DNA of 64,000 nucleotides from Streptomyces typhae. GTDB lineage: Bacteria; Actinomycetota; Actinomycetes; Streptomycetales; Streptomycetaceae. The notes beneath the pieces were generated by a model. The model was not told the DNA's origin, made no database searches, and saw only the letters and a list, made by a program, of their open reading frames with translations. The position numbers and the translations under genes are program-made. Shown piece after piece: positions 43,401 to 52,600 of this stretch. The stretch is taken from positions 186,001 to 250,000 of the forward strand of contig NZ_WPNZ01000008.1 of NCBI RefSeq assembly GCF_009755605.1, in the 5' to 3' direction. The stretch's first letter is position 1; every line of letters starts with the position of its first letter.

Positions 43401-44795
43401 GTGCCCGCACCCGCCGAGGACGCCACGCCCGCTCCCGCACCCGACGAAGACGCCACGCCGGCCCCCGCACCCGACGAAGACGCCACGCCAGGTGCACCCG
43501 GCGCCCCGGACATCCTCGACGTCTTCGACCCGCGCGTCTACGCCCGCTCCGTCCCGTACGACCGCTACCGCGTCCTGCGCGACCACCACCCGGTCGCCCG
43601 GCAGGAGGAGCCGGCCGTGCTCGGCTGGCCGGCCGGGCCCGGCTTCTGGGCGGTGACGCGGCACGCGGACGTGACGGCGGTGCTCAGGGACGCGGCCACG
43701 TACTCCTCGTACCTGGGCGCCACCCAGATCCGCGACCCGGACCCGGCGGACCTGCCGTTCATCCGCCGCATGATGCTCAATCAGGACCCCTGCCCCCGGG
43801 CGCGGTCCGGCGCCCGCGGCGGGGACGCCACCGGCCACCATCGGCTGCGCACCCTGCTCGGCGGGGCGTTCACGCCGCGCCGCGTGGCCCGCTTCGCGGA
43901 CGTGGCGCGCGAGCGGGCCGGGGCCCTGCTGGCGGCGGCCGTCGCCGAGGCCCGCGCCGGGGACGGCACCTGCGATCTCGTCGCCGCCGTCACCGACGAC
44001 TACGCGCTCCTGAACCTCGCGGACCTGCTGGGCGTACCGGAGAGCGACCGTGGCCTGCTGCTGCACTGGACGCGCCGCGTCATCGGCTACCAGGACCCCG
44101 ACGAGGCGGGCGAGAAGGTGCTCGGCTCCGACGGGCAGCCGGTGAATCCGCGGTCGCCCGCGCTGCTCGCCGACATGTTCGCGTACGCGGCCCGCCTCGC
44201 CGCGTACAAACGGCGCCACCCGGGCGACGACGTCATGACGACGCTGGCGACGACGCCCGGCCTGACCACCGCCGAACTGGAGATGTTCTTCTTCCTCCTG
44301 ACGGTGGCGGGCAACGACACGGTGCGCAGCGCGGCGCCCGGCGGCGTCCTCGCGCTCGCCGGGCACCAGGGCGAGCTGCGCAGGCTGCGCGCGGGCGCGG
44401 CCCCGCTGCCCGGCGCCGTCGAGGGACTCCTCCGCTGGCACCCCCCGGTGCTGAGCTTCCGGCGGACGGCGGCCAGGGACACAAAGCTCGGCGGTATCCG
44501 GATCCGGCGCGGCGACAAGGTCGTGGTCCTCCACGGCGCGGCGAACCGGGACGAGCGGGTGTTCGCGGAGCCGGACCGCCTGGACCTGACGCGCGCCCCC
44601 AACCCGCATGTGTCGTTCGGCGACGGCCCGCACCTGTGCCTGGGAGCCCACTTCGCCCGCCTGCAACTGACGGTCCTGTACGAGGAGTTGCTTGCGGCGA
44701 CACCCGTCCTGCGGCTCGCGGGGGCGCCGCCGCGCCGACTGGTCTCGCACTTCGTCAACGGCCTCAAGTCGCTGCCCGTACGGCTGTCCGACTGA
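43401..44795 (+). CDS. Cytochrome P450
   Basis: A 464-residue soluble P450 monooxygenase. The heme-binding loop is SFGDGPHLCLGAHFARLQL with the thiolate Cys at about residue 414; the I-helix has LLTVAGNDTVRSAAPGG (A-G-N-D-T), and the K-helix Glu-x-x-Arg is in AVEGLLRWHPP. The A-G-N-D-T form is frequent in actinobacterial sterol/fatty-acid-type P450s, but substrate cannot be read. Residues 1-30 are an ATPAPAPDED repeat from a DNA tandem repeat. It lacks a ferredoxin or reductase neighbour. It lies 18 bp after the hydrolase gene. Confidence 0.92.
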   Translation: MPAPAEDATPAPAPDEDATPAPAPDEDATPGAPGAPDILDVFDPRVYARSVPYDRYRVLRDHHPVARQEEPAVLGWPAGPGFWAVTRHADVTAVLRDAATYSSYLGATQIRDPDPADLPFIRRMMLNQDPCPRARSGARGGDATGHHRLRTLLGGAFTPRRVARFADVARERAGALLAAAVAEARAGDGTCDLVAAVTDDYALLNLADLLGVPESDRGLLLHWTRRVIGYQDPDEAGEKVLGSDGQPVNPRSPALLADMFAYAARLAAYKRRHPGDDVMTTLATTPGLTTAELEMFFFLLTVAGNDTVRSAAPGGVLALAGHQGELRRLRAGAAPLPGAVEGLLRWHPPVLSFRRTAARDTKLGGIRIRRGDKVVVLHGAANRDERVFAEPDRLDLTRAPNPHVSFGDGPHLCLGAHFARLQLTVLYEELLAATPVLRLAGAPPRRLVSHFVNGLKSLPVRLSD

Positions 44796-44804
44796 CCGGA
44801 CGAC

Positions 44805-45232
44805 GTGTTCCCGGTCGTCCCGGCGCCGCAGGACGGCTCCCGTCGGCGGGCGCCCCCGCCGGCCTGGAGGAGCACCTGTACGAGCTGGCCGAGTACGAGT
44901 ACGTGACGCTGGGCAGCCTGGCCCGGTCCTGGCCCGAGGACGTCGACGTCCTGGTGGTCAACACGCGGACGCCGTGCGAGCGGTACTGCCCGACGACGCC
45001 GCAGGAGCGGCGGGTCCGGGCCGGCCTGCACGACGGCCACCACCGGCCCGGCCGGACCGGCGACCGCGTGGTCACCCGCCGCACGGGCGCGCCGGAGGGT
45101 CTCGTGCTGCACGGCCTGGCCTGCGGCGCCCATCTGTGCTTCGCCAACGGCGACGCCTGGAACACCCGGCGGACGGGTCCGGCGCTGACGACGGACCCGG
45201 ACAGCCCTCGGGCGGCGGTGCCCTTCCGCTGA
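44805..45232 (+). pseudogene. Small unknown gene with an apparent frameshift
   Basis: From GTG 44805 the first frame has coding-like third positions (VFPVVPAPQDGSRR) until about 44850-44868. After that a different frame takes over with GLEEHLYELAEYEYVTLGSL and later VDVLVVNTRTPCERYC, stopping at 45232. Joining them needs one lost base in the run of C around 44851-44860. The fused product would be about 142 residues with five cysteines. I do not recognise the family. Alternatively a shorter intact gene starts at GTG 44903. It follows the P450 stop by 8 bp. Confidence 0.5.
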
Positions 45233-45407
45233 CCGCGCGGCTCCCCGGGTGCGGAGGAAGGGTCCGCAAGGGCGCGGACGCGCCTGTTTGCGTCGCTTTC
45301 GCGGCGGTGTGTGCTGTCCCGCGGATACCGGTCAGCCGCACGGAAAGGATGACCTGTCGGAGGGCCGGTTCGCGCGGAGCCGGCTCGGGGGCCGGGAGGG
45401 GTGCTCG

Positions 45408-47603
45408 GTGCGGGGGCAGGAGCAGGGCAGCCACAACGACATGAGCGGGACGGTGTACGGCCCTGCCGTACAGGCGCACACCGTGTACGGCGGTGTCCAT
45501 GTGCGGGCGCAGGAGCCCGCCCCGCGGAGGCCCTGGCAGTTGCCCGCGTCCGCCCCCATCACCAACCGCTCCGCGGAACTCGATGTGCTGGAGGAGCGGC
45601 GGCTGCGCGCCGGGCAGGGAGGTCACCACACCCTGGTCTCGCTGTCCGGCCTCGGCGGCGTCGGCAAGACCGCGCTCGCCCTGGCGTGGCTGCACCGGCT
45701 GCGCGCGGACTTCCCCGACGGTCAGCTGTACGCGGACCTCGGCGCGCAGTCGCCCGCCGGGCCGACGGACCCGGCCGAGGTCGTCGGCCGGTTCCTGCGC
45801 GCGCTCGGCGTCGCGGCCGCCCAGGTCCCCGCGGCGTTCGCCGAGCGCGGCACGCTGTACCGCTCGCTGACGGCCGGGCTCAAGCTGGTGGTGCTCCTGG
45901 ACGACGCCGCCTCCGCCGCCCAGGTCCGTCCGCTGCTGCCGGGCGGGGCCGGGGTGACCGCCGTCACCAGCAGATGGCGGCTGCCGGGGCTGACCGTCGA
46001 CGGCTGCCACCTGGTGCAGTTGGAGCCGCTCGGCGTGGAGGACGGCGTGGAGCTGCTGGCCGCCACGCTCGCCGACGGCCGCGTGGACGCGCAGCCCGAG
46101 CAGGCACGGGCGCTGGTGACCCTGTGCGCGGGCCTGCCGCTGGCGGTGCGGGTCGCGGGGGCGCGGCTCGCGGCCCGGCCACGACGCGGGATCACCACCA
46201 TGGTGCGTGCCCTCGCCAAGGAGCACGAGCGGTTGGAGGGGTTGGCGATCGAAGGCGACCACAACGTACGAGCCGCGCTCGACCAGACGTACCAGGAGCT
46301 GCCGGAGGGCGCGGCACGCCTGTACCGGCTGCTCGGACTGCATCCCGGTACGGAGTTCGGCGACGCGGTGGCGATCGCCGTCCTGGCCCGGCCGGGCCCG
46401 GGGGACGCCGCCTCGGCTCCCGCTCCCGCGGCCGAGTCCCCCGCCGCCGCCGACGCCCTGGCCTCGCTCGACCTGCTGCACGACGCGAACCTGCTCACCG
46501 ACACCGACGAGGACCGGCACCGCCTCCACGACCTCGTACGGCTACACGCGGCGGCGAAGGCCGCGCAGGACGAGCCGCCGCGGGAACGCGCGGCGGCGCT
46601 CCGCAGGATCGCCGACCACTACCTCGCGACGGCCACCGCGGCGGAGTACGCGGTGGACCCCCAGCACCGCACGATGGCCCGGGACTACGGCCCCGGCCCC
46701 GTGCTCACGGACGAGTTGGGGACCGGCCCCGAGGCGGCGCTGGACTGGCAGGAGCGCGAACTGCCCACGCTCATGGCGGTGGTGCGGCTGGCCCGCGGCG
46801 CCTTCCCCGAGGTCGCGTGGCAGCTCGCCGACGCGCTGTGGCCGCTGTTCCTGCGCCGCAAGTTCTACGAGGAGTGGCGGACCGCGCATCAGGAGGGCCT
46901 GGCCGCCGCCGAGGAACTGCGCGACACGGCGGCACAGTGCCGGATGCTCACGTCCGGCGGCGTGGGCGTGCTGGGTCTCGGCGAGCACACGCGCGCCCTG
47001 GAGATGTTCGAGCGCGCCGCGCGTCAGTTCCAGGCCGACGGCGACGCGCTCGGTCACGCCCGCACCCTCAACTACCGGGGTCTCGCCCTCCAGCGCCTGG
47101 GCCGTCTCGACGAGGCCACTCGCTGCTTCCGCCTGGCCGCGCGGGAACTGCCCGGCGTCGGCGACGTCCGCGCGGGCGGCCTGGCCCGCCTGAACCTCGC
47201 CGACGTGGCCCTCGCCCTGGGCCGTCCCGACGAGGCCGTCGTGCACGCGACCGCCGCGCACACGACGCTCCTCGGGGCGGGCGACACCTACAACGCCGCC
47301 CGCGCGGACATCCTGCTGGGCCGCGCGCACCTGGCCCGCGGCGCCGCCGACCTCGCCGAGGGCCGTCTGACGGCCGCGCTCACCGTGCTGCGCGCCATGT
47401 CCGCCGCGTACGAGACGGCCCGCGCGCTGCACGCCCTCGCCGAGCTCGCCGAGCACCGCGGCCTCCCCGGCCCGGCCCGAGCCGCCTACCTGGAGGCGCT
47501 CACCTCGTACGACACGGCGGGCCGGGCCGCCTCACCGGACGCGCGGTCGGCCCGCGCCCGCTTCGAGGCCCTGTCCGCGACACCCGACGGCGGCCCGGCG
47601 TGA
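45408..47603 (+). CDS. STAND NTPase (NB-ARC) with TPR repeats and N-terminal amyloid-like motif
   Basis: A 731-residue NLR-like signalling ATPase. Residues 10-32 (NDMSGTVYGPAVQAHTVYGG plus VHV) form a Gly/Val/Gln pattern like the RHIM/BASS amyloid-signalling motifs at the N-termini of bacterial NLRs. The NB-ARC domain follows: P-loop SLSGLGGVGKTALALAWLH (about residue 82), LKLVVLLDDAASAAQVRPLL (Walker B) and GLPLAVRVAGARL. The C-terminal third holds TPR units (LGEHTRALEMFERAARQFQ, YRGLALQRLGRLDEATRCF). Such proteins sense a signal through the repeats and trigger oligomerisation; a DNA-binding or catalytic output domain is absent. GTG 45408 follows GGGAGGGG. Its last 72 bp overlap the convergent unknown gene. 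Confidence 0.85.
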   Translation: MRGQEQGSHNDMSGTVYGPAVQAHTVYGGVHVRAQEPAPRRPWQLPASAPITNRSAELDVLEERRLRAGQGGHHTLVSLSGLGGVGKTALALAWLHRLRADFPDGQLYADLGAQSPAGPTDPAEVVGRFLRALGVAAAQVPAAFAERGTLYRSLTAGLKLVVLLDDAASAAQVRPLLPGGAGVTAVTSRWRLPGLTVDGCHLVQLEPLGVEDGVELLAATLADGRVDAQPEQARALVTLCAGLPLAVRVAGARLAARPRRGITTMVRALAKEHERLEGLAIEGDHNVRAALDQTYQELPEGAARLYRLLGLHPGTEFGDAVAIAVLARPGPGDAASAPAPAAESPAAADALASLDLLHDANLLTDTDEDRHRLHDLVRLHAAAKAAQDEPPRERAAALRRIADHYLATATAAEYAVDPQHRTMARDYGPGPVLTDELGTGPEAALDWQERELPTLMAVVRLARGAFPEVAWQLADALWPLFLRRKFYEEWRTAHQEGLAAAEELRDTAAQCRMLTSGGVGVLGLGEHTRALEMFERAARQFQADGDALGHARTLNYRGLALQRLGRLDEATRCFRLAARELPGVGDVRAGGLARLNLADVALALGRPDEAVVHATAAHTTLLGAGDTYNAARADILLGRAHLARGAADLAEGRLTAALTVLRAMSAAYETARALHALAELAEHRGLPGPARAAYLEALTSYDTAGRAASPDARSARARFEALSATPDGGPA

Positions 47604-48065
47604 TGCGGGGTGCCGCACCCGGACCCCGGCCAGTGCCTCCGCGGGCAGGGCGGCGACGGTGACCGCGTGGGCGAGCGACGCCCACACCGGCCACGGCACC
47701 GACGGGCGGCGCCACCGGGCGGAGCGCAGCGCCACGGAACTCCCCCGGCGGCCGACGACCAGGCGGCACCAGCAGCCGTGATGGACGGCCACGACGAGCG
47801 CGCCGGGGTGCCGTGCCGCCAGCCGGACGGCGCGCGCCGCAGCGGTGGCCCCGGCGGCGGACTCCTCGTGGAGCACGTCACCGGCCCCCGCCCACGCCCC
47901 GGACGCGGGCAGCGCCACCCGCAGGTGCTCGTCCACGAGGACGCCGCCGGGCAGCGCCGGGCCGCGCAGGGCCACCCGGACGTGTTCGACGCCCCGCGCC
48001 CGGGGGACGCAGGTCACCGTCGCGGTGACGGCCTCCCGCACGTCGGCGGCCCTTCCGGCCGTCAT
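47532..48065 (-). CDS. Unknown protein coupled to the TagB/TagF-like transferase
   Basis: A 177-residue protein that I do not recognise. The N-terminal two-thirds (REAVTATVTCVPRARGVEHV, ALPGGVLVDEHLRVALP, HPGALVVAVHHGCWCRLVVG) have alternating strands and look like a real domain; the C-terminal 50 residues are Arg/Ala-rich and overlap the end of the STAND gene by 72 bp. Its ATG overlaps the stop of the upstream transferase gene (ATGA), so it is translated with it and may be an accessory subunit or immunity-like partner. Confidence 0.6.
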   Translation of the reverse strand: MTAGRAADVREAVTATVTCVPRARGVEHVRVALRGPALPGGVLVDEHLRVALPASGAWAGAGDVLHEESAAGATAAARAVRLAARHPGALVVAVHHGCWCRLVVGRRGSSVALRSARWRRPSVPWPVWASLAHAVTVAALPAEALAGVRVRHPASRRAAVGCRGQGLEAGAGRPRVR

Positions 48066-49315
48066 GACGCCACGCTGCCCGGCTGTTCGTACTCGACGAC
48101 CCGCGGGAGCCCCGCCGGTCCGGTGACCGGTACGGCGCCCGGGGCCCGCAGCCGCAGTCCGCGGTAGAGGAGCGCCCGCATCTTCCGTGTGAAGCGGCCG
48201 GGTTCGGAGGATATCCGCGCGGCCACCTGCTCGTGGAGGTCCGCCCGGTAGGTGGCGGCGGCCCGCGCCAGCTGGCGGCGCACCGGCTTGGCTCCGTGCA
48301 ACCGCGGGACGAACGAGGCGAGTTCGGCCAGGGGCGAGCGGGGGTCCACGTCGGCTTCGGGCCAACTCGCGAGCAGCACCGGTCTGCCCGTCATGGCCCC
48401 GTACAGGGACACCGAGCCGTGGTCCCCGACGACGAAGTCGGCGGCGACGAGGGCGCCGACCCAGTCCGCACGGTGGCTGACGACGGCGAGCCCACCGCGG
48501 CCGAGGTCGGCGAACCAGCTCCGGACCTGCCATTCGCTGTGGGTGTGCCACACGTGGGGATGGAGCAGCACGGCCACCCGGTACTCCGGCGGCGGCAGCT
48601 CGGCCACCACCCGGTCGATCAGCTCCCGACCGCAGCGTCCCAGCAACGAGCCGGGCCCCCAGGTCGAGCAGAGCAGGACGAGCTGCTGCCCGGCCCGCGT
48701 GCGGAGTGCCTGCCGGTACAGCGCTCGCGCGGGTCGGCTCGCGGCGACCCGGTCGAAGCAGGGGTCGCCGACCACCTCGGCCACCGGCAGCGCCTCGGGG
48801 CACTCCGCGCCGAGCCGCTCGCGTTCGTCCCGGTGCGCGAGCACGATGGCCGCGGGGACGACCGAGCCGTCCCGGACCAGGCGCTGCCTGCTGAACCCGT
48901 AGATCCCGCGGGCCGCGACGGCCTCGCCCCCGCGCGCCGGTACGAACTTGTTGTGCCCGGCCCCGTGCGGCAGCACGACGACGGGAGCGTGCAGTTCGTG
49001 CAGGCCTCCGTATCCGGCGGCGACGGCCAGGTCGAAGACCGTCTGCACCGCCTGCCCCCACGGCAGCACCAGGGCCCCGAGCCCCTCCAGGAAGTCGGCC
49101 ACTCCGCCGCTGAACACGTCGGGTGCCGAGGTGAAGAACACCTGCACGCGCCAGTCGCCCTCCAGGAGCCGCACGACGTCGAGGAGCCGCTGCCCCGACG
49201 TCACCGTGTGCACCACGGCGAGTACCCGTCTGCGCACCGGGCGGGTGGCCCAGCGTTCCACGTCCGGGCGCACGGGCACGGGCTGCCCGTGCGCCTCGGT
49301 CAAGGTCATGCCCAT
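48062..49315 (-). CDS. TagB/TagF-like (CDP-glycerol glycerophosphotransferase-type) protein
   Basis: A 417-residue soluble protein with a GT-B-like fold. RVLAVVHTVTSGQRLLDVVR and VVLPHGAGHNKFVPARG form the N-terminal part; the C-terminal donor site has VAVLLHPHVWHTHSEW and FVVGDHGSVSLYGAMTGRPV, the pattern of teichoic-acid glycerophosphotransferases and related glycan transferases. It may modify a surface polymer or a metabolite. No signal or membrane segment is seen. It leads a two-gene unit divergent from the SARP regulator, which is the obvious candidate controller. Confidence 0.65.
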   Translation of the reverse strand: MGMTLTEAHGQPVPVRPDVERWATRPVRRRVLAVVHTVTSGQRLLDVVRLLEGDWRVQVFFTSAPDVFSGGVADFLEGLGALVLPWGQAVQTVFDLAVAAGYGGLHELHAPVVVLPHGAGHNKFVPARGGEAVAARGIYGFSRQRLVRDGSVVPAAIVLAHRDERERLGAECPEALPVAEVVGDPCFDRVAASRPARALYRQALRTRAGQQLVLLCSTWGPGSLLGRCGRELIDRVVAELPPPEYRVAVLLHPHVWHTHSEWQVRSWFADLGRGGLAVVSHRADWVGALVAADFVVGDHGSVSLYGAMTGRPVLLASWPEADVDPRSPLAELASFVPRLHGAKPVRRQLARAAATYRADLHEQVAARISSEPGRFTRKMRALLYRGLRLRAPGAVPVTGPAGLPRVVEYEQPGSVAS

Positions 49316-49699
49316 CTGTCGCTTCCCCCGTTCTGAGCGCCGTCCGTCCCGCGGAGCCGCTCGGTCTCGCTCGGCGTCACCGGGCGTCGTCCGATGTGTC
49401 CCGACCGCCGAGCCGGATGCCGGTCAGCGTGCCCGAGCGCCCTGGATGACCGGATTGCAGGAATCCTGCACTCCACCGCAGACGCCAACTTGCCTACTGC
49501 GTAAGGGAGTTGTGGACGCCTCGACGGCTGGGAGAAGGTTCCGGCCAGTGCGTGCACCATGCGCCCGCCACGCACCCGTGCGCCTCTGCCCGCTCCCCCT
49601 GACACCACGACAACAGTTGAAGGGAGTCCCGCACACCTGTGCGTGGCGGCCGACGGCGGGGGCGTGGGGCACCCGACGGGCGCGCACCCATCGGGGGCG
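49316..49699. promoter_or_regulatory. 384-bp divergent region with a 15-bp perfect palindrome
   Basis: Upstream of both the TagB/TagF-like unit and the SARP-STAND gene. It holds the perfect palindrome TGCAGGA-A-TCCTGCA at 49456-49470, 141 bp before the transferase start and 230 bp before the SARP start. An open frame continues upstream of ATG 49700, but its codon use is poor. No promoter hexamers are convincing. Confidence 0.5.
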
Positions 49700-52600
49700 A
49701 TGATGGATCTGCTGGCTCTGGGGCCTCTCGAACTCTGGCAGGACGGACGGCGGCACGAGCTCGGTTCGCCGAAGGAGCGCTGCGTACTCGCCGTCCTGGT
49801 GCACGCGCACGGCGAGCCGGTCTCCCTCGACACCCTCATGGACCGCGTCTGGGACGACGAGCCGCCCCGCACGGCGCAGGACACGCTGCAGAGCTATCTG
49901 TCCCGGCTGCGTTCCCGCCTCGCGAGGGCGGCGGGCGAGCAGGCCCGCCTGGAGCGGTACGCACCCCGGCTGTACCGGCTACAGGTCGCTCCGGACGCTC
50001 TCGACCTGCAACGTCACCGGCGGCTCCGGGCCGGGGCCGCGGTGAACTCCCGCCGCGGGGAGCGGCACCGGGCCGTCGAACTGCTCCGCGCCGCCGAAGC
50101 GCTCTGGCGGGGCGAACCGCTGACGGAGTTCACCGGCGCCTGGGCGCGCTCGGCCCGCACCCGGCTCCTGGAGGACCACCGCCGGGTGCGGGAGGAACGG
50201 ATCCGCCTGGAGCTCGAACTCGGGCGGCACGCGGACCTGATCGGCGAGCTGCACGAGCTGGCGACCCAGAATCCCCTGGCCCAGCGGGTGATCGCCGCCC
50301 TGATGCTGGCCCTGTACCGCTCGGGCCGCGACGACGAGGCGCTGGGCCTGTACCGCGCGACGCGCGCCCGGCTCCACGACGACCAGGGCATCGAGCCCGG
50401 CACCGACCTCCAGGAACTGCACCTGCGCATCCTCGGACAGGACCGGGGCCTTCGGACGACCGCCGCCCGGGGCCCCGGCCTGGGCGCGGACCCGGATCCG
50501 CCCGACGCCGCCCGGCCCGCGGCGGCCGTCGGCAGACGCGTCCCTGACCGCGAGCCCTCGCCCAGCAATCTGCCGCGGGACATCAGGGACTTCACCGGCC
50601 GAAGGAGCGAACTGCGCATCCTCCTGCGCGAGTCCGCGACGCCCAGGACGGAACCCGTCGACTTCACGGCGCCCCCGTCGGACTCCACGGCGACACCCCC
50701 GGGCCCCGCGCCGGCCCCCTCAGCTCTTTCGGCCCTTTCAGCCCCGACGGCCCCGACGGCTCCCTCCGGCTCCCCCGGGGACACTGCGAAGACCACCGGC
50801 TCCGGCTCCCTCGGGGACGCCGCGAAGACCACCGGCTCCGGCTCCCTCGGGCTCACCGCCCTCCCCCTCGTCGTCATCCACGGCATGCCCGGCGTCGGCA
50901 AGACCGCGCTCGCGCTGCACGCGGCCCACCGTCTGACGTCGGTCTGCCACGACGGCCAGTTCTACGTCGACCTGCGCGGGTACGGCGCCCTGCCCCCGTA
51001 CGACCCCGCCGAGGCGCTCGCCGTCCTGCTGCACGCCGCCGGGGTCGCCTCGGTCGCCGAGGACCTGCCCCGGTCGCTCGACGACCGCGTCACGCTCTGG
51101 CGCGAGTGGACGGCCCGCCGTCACGTCCTGGTCGTCCTCGACAACGCCCGCGACGCGGATCAGGTCCGTCCGCTGCTGCCCGGCACCGCGTCCTGCCGCG
51201 CCATCGTGACGAGCCGGAACCGGCTCACCGGACTGACCGGCGCGACCCCGCTGTGCCTGGAGGCGCTGTCCACCGCGGAGGCCACCGCGCTGTTCACGCG
51301 GGTGGCAGGAGCGGGCCGGCTCGCCTCCGACACCGCGGCGCTCGCGCGCGCCGTCGCCGCGTGCGGCCGCCACCCTCTGGCGCTGCAACTCCTCGCGAGC
51401 CAGTTCCGGCACCGCGACTCCTGGAGCCTGGAGCACCTCACCAACCGCCTCGTGCAGGCCGCCGACCCGCTCGACGAGTTCGACGACGACGCGGTGGCCT
51501 CGGCCTTCACCCTGTCGTACACCGAACTGGCGCCGGAAAGCGCACGGTTGCTGCGCCGCCTCGCGCTGCACCCTGGCCCCGACATCACGTTGCGCGCGGC
51601 GACGGCGCTCGCCGCGGACGAGGGCGCCGACGCGCCGCCGACCGCCCCCGCCACGCTCGCGGTCCGCACCCGCAGAACCCTCGACCGGCTCATCGAACGC
51701 AACCTCGTCGAGGAGCCGGTGGCCGACCGCTACCGGCTGCACGACCTCACCCGCGCTTTCGGACTGCGGATGTGCCTGCGCGACGAGCCGCGGACGGTGC
51801 GGCGCGCGGCGCTCGAACGGCTGGTCCACTGCTATCTGACCGGGGCGTACCGCGCCGCCGTTCGCGCCGGTCCGCCGCACCGCGTCCTGCTGCCCGGCCC
51901 CGCACCGGCTTGCCCGTACGCACCCGACTTCCGCGACGCGGACGAGGCCACGGCATGGCTGAGCGTCGAGCGCGGAAACCTGCTGGCCCTGGCGCGTGCC
52001 GCGGCCACCGGGCCGGGGGCGCACGCGGTGCTGTTCCCGCACGTCCTGGCGACGTCGCTGCGCCTGTGGGGAGCGTGGGACCTGGCCGCCGACCTGTTCG
52101 AGTCGGCGGTGGCGGCGGCCCGCGGCCGCGACAACCCGCCGGAGCTGGCGCGGGCCCTGGTCGAGCACGCGAACGTCCTCACGCAGAAGGGGTCCGGCAA
52201 GGCGCTGCACCGGGCCACCGAGGCCCTGCTGCTCTTTCAGGAGTTGAACGACGACCGAGGCCACGCGGACGCGCTGCTCCAGTCCGGACGCGCCCACTTC
52301 GCGGCCGGGCAGAGCAGCATGTGCCTGCGGGTCCTGCGGGCGGCGCAGTCGCTGTACCGGCGCGTGCGGGACCCCTACGGGCAGGCCGAAGTGGCCAACA
52401 TGGCGGGGGTGGCACTGCACGCGGCGGGCCGTCACCAGGAGGCGCTGGAGCAGTTCCGCACGATGCTCCGCATCCACGAGGGCACCGGGTATCTCTACGG
52501 CCAGTTGCGCGCCCTCAACAACGTGGGCGAGGTCCACCGCCTCGACGGGCGCCACGAGGAGGCCCGCGCCCACTACGAACGTTCCCTGCGCCTGGCCCAC

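Noticed and set aside
44822..44903. An intact small gene starting upstream of 44903 in the downstream frame
   Set aside because: No ATG, GTG or TTG with a ribosome-binding site exists in that frame between the P450 stop and 44903, and codon pattern favours the other frame there.
39709..45232. Biosynthetic gene cluster (multicopper oxidase, hydrolase, P450, glycosyltransferase nearby)
   Set aside because: No polyketide, peptide, terpene or RiPP core gene is present; the genes are scattered on both strands with unrelated neighbours.
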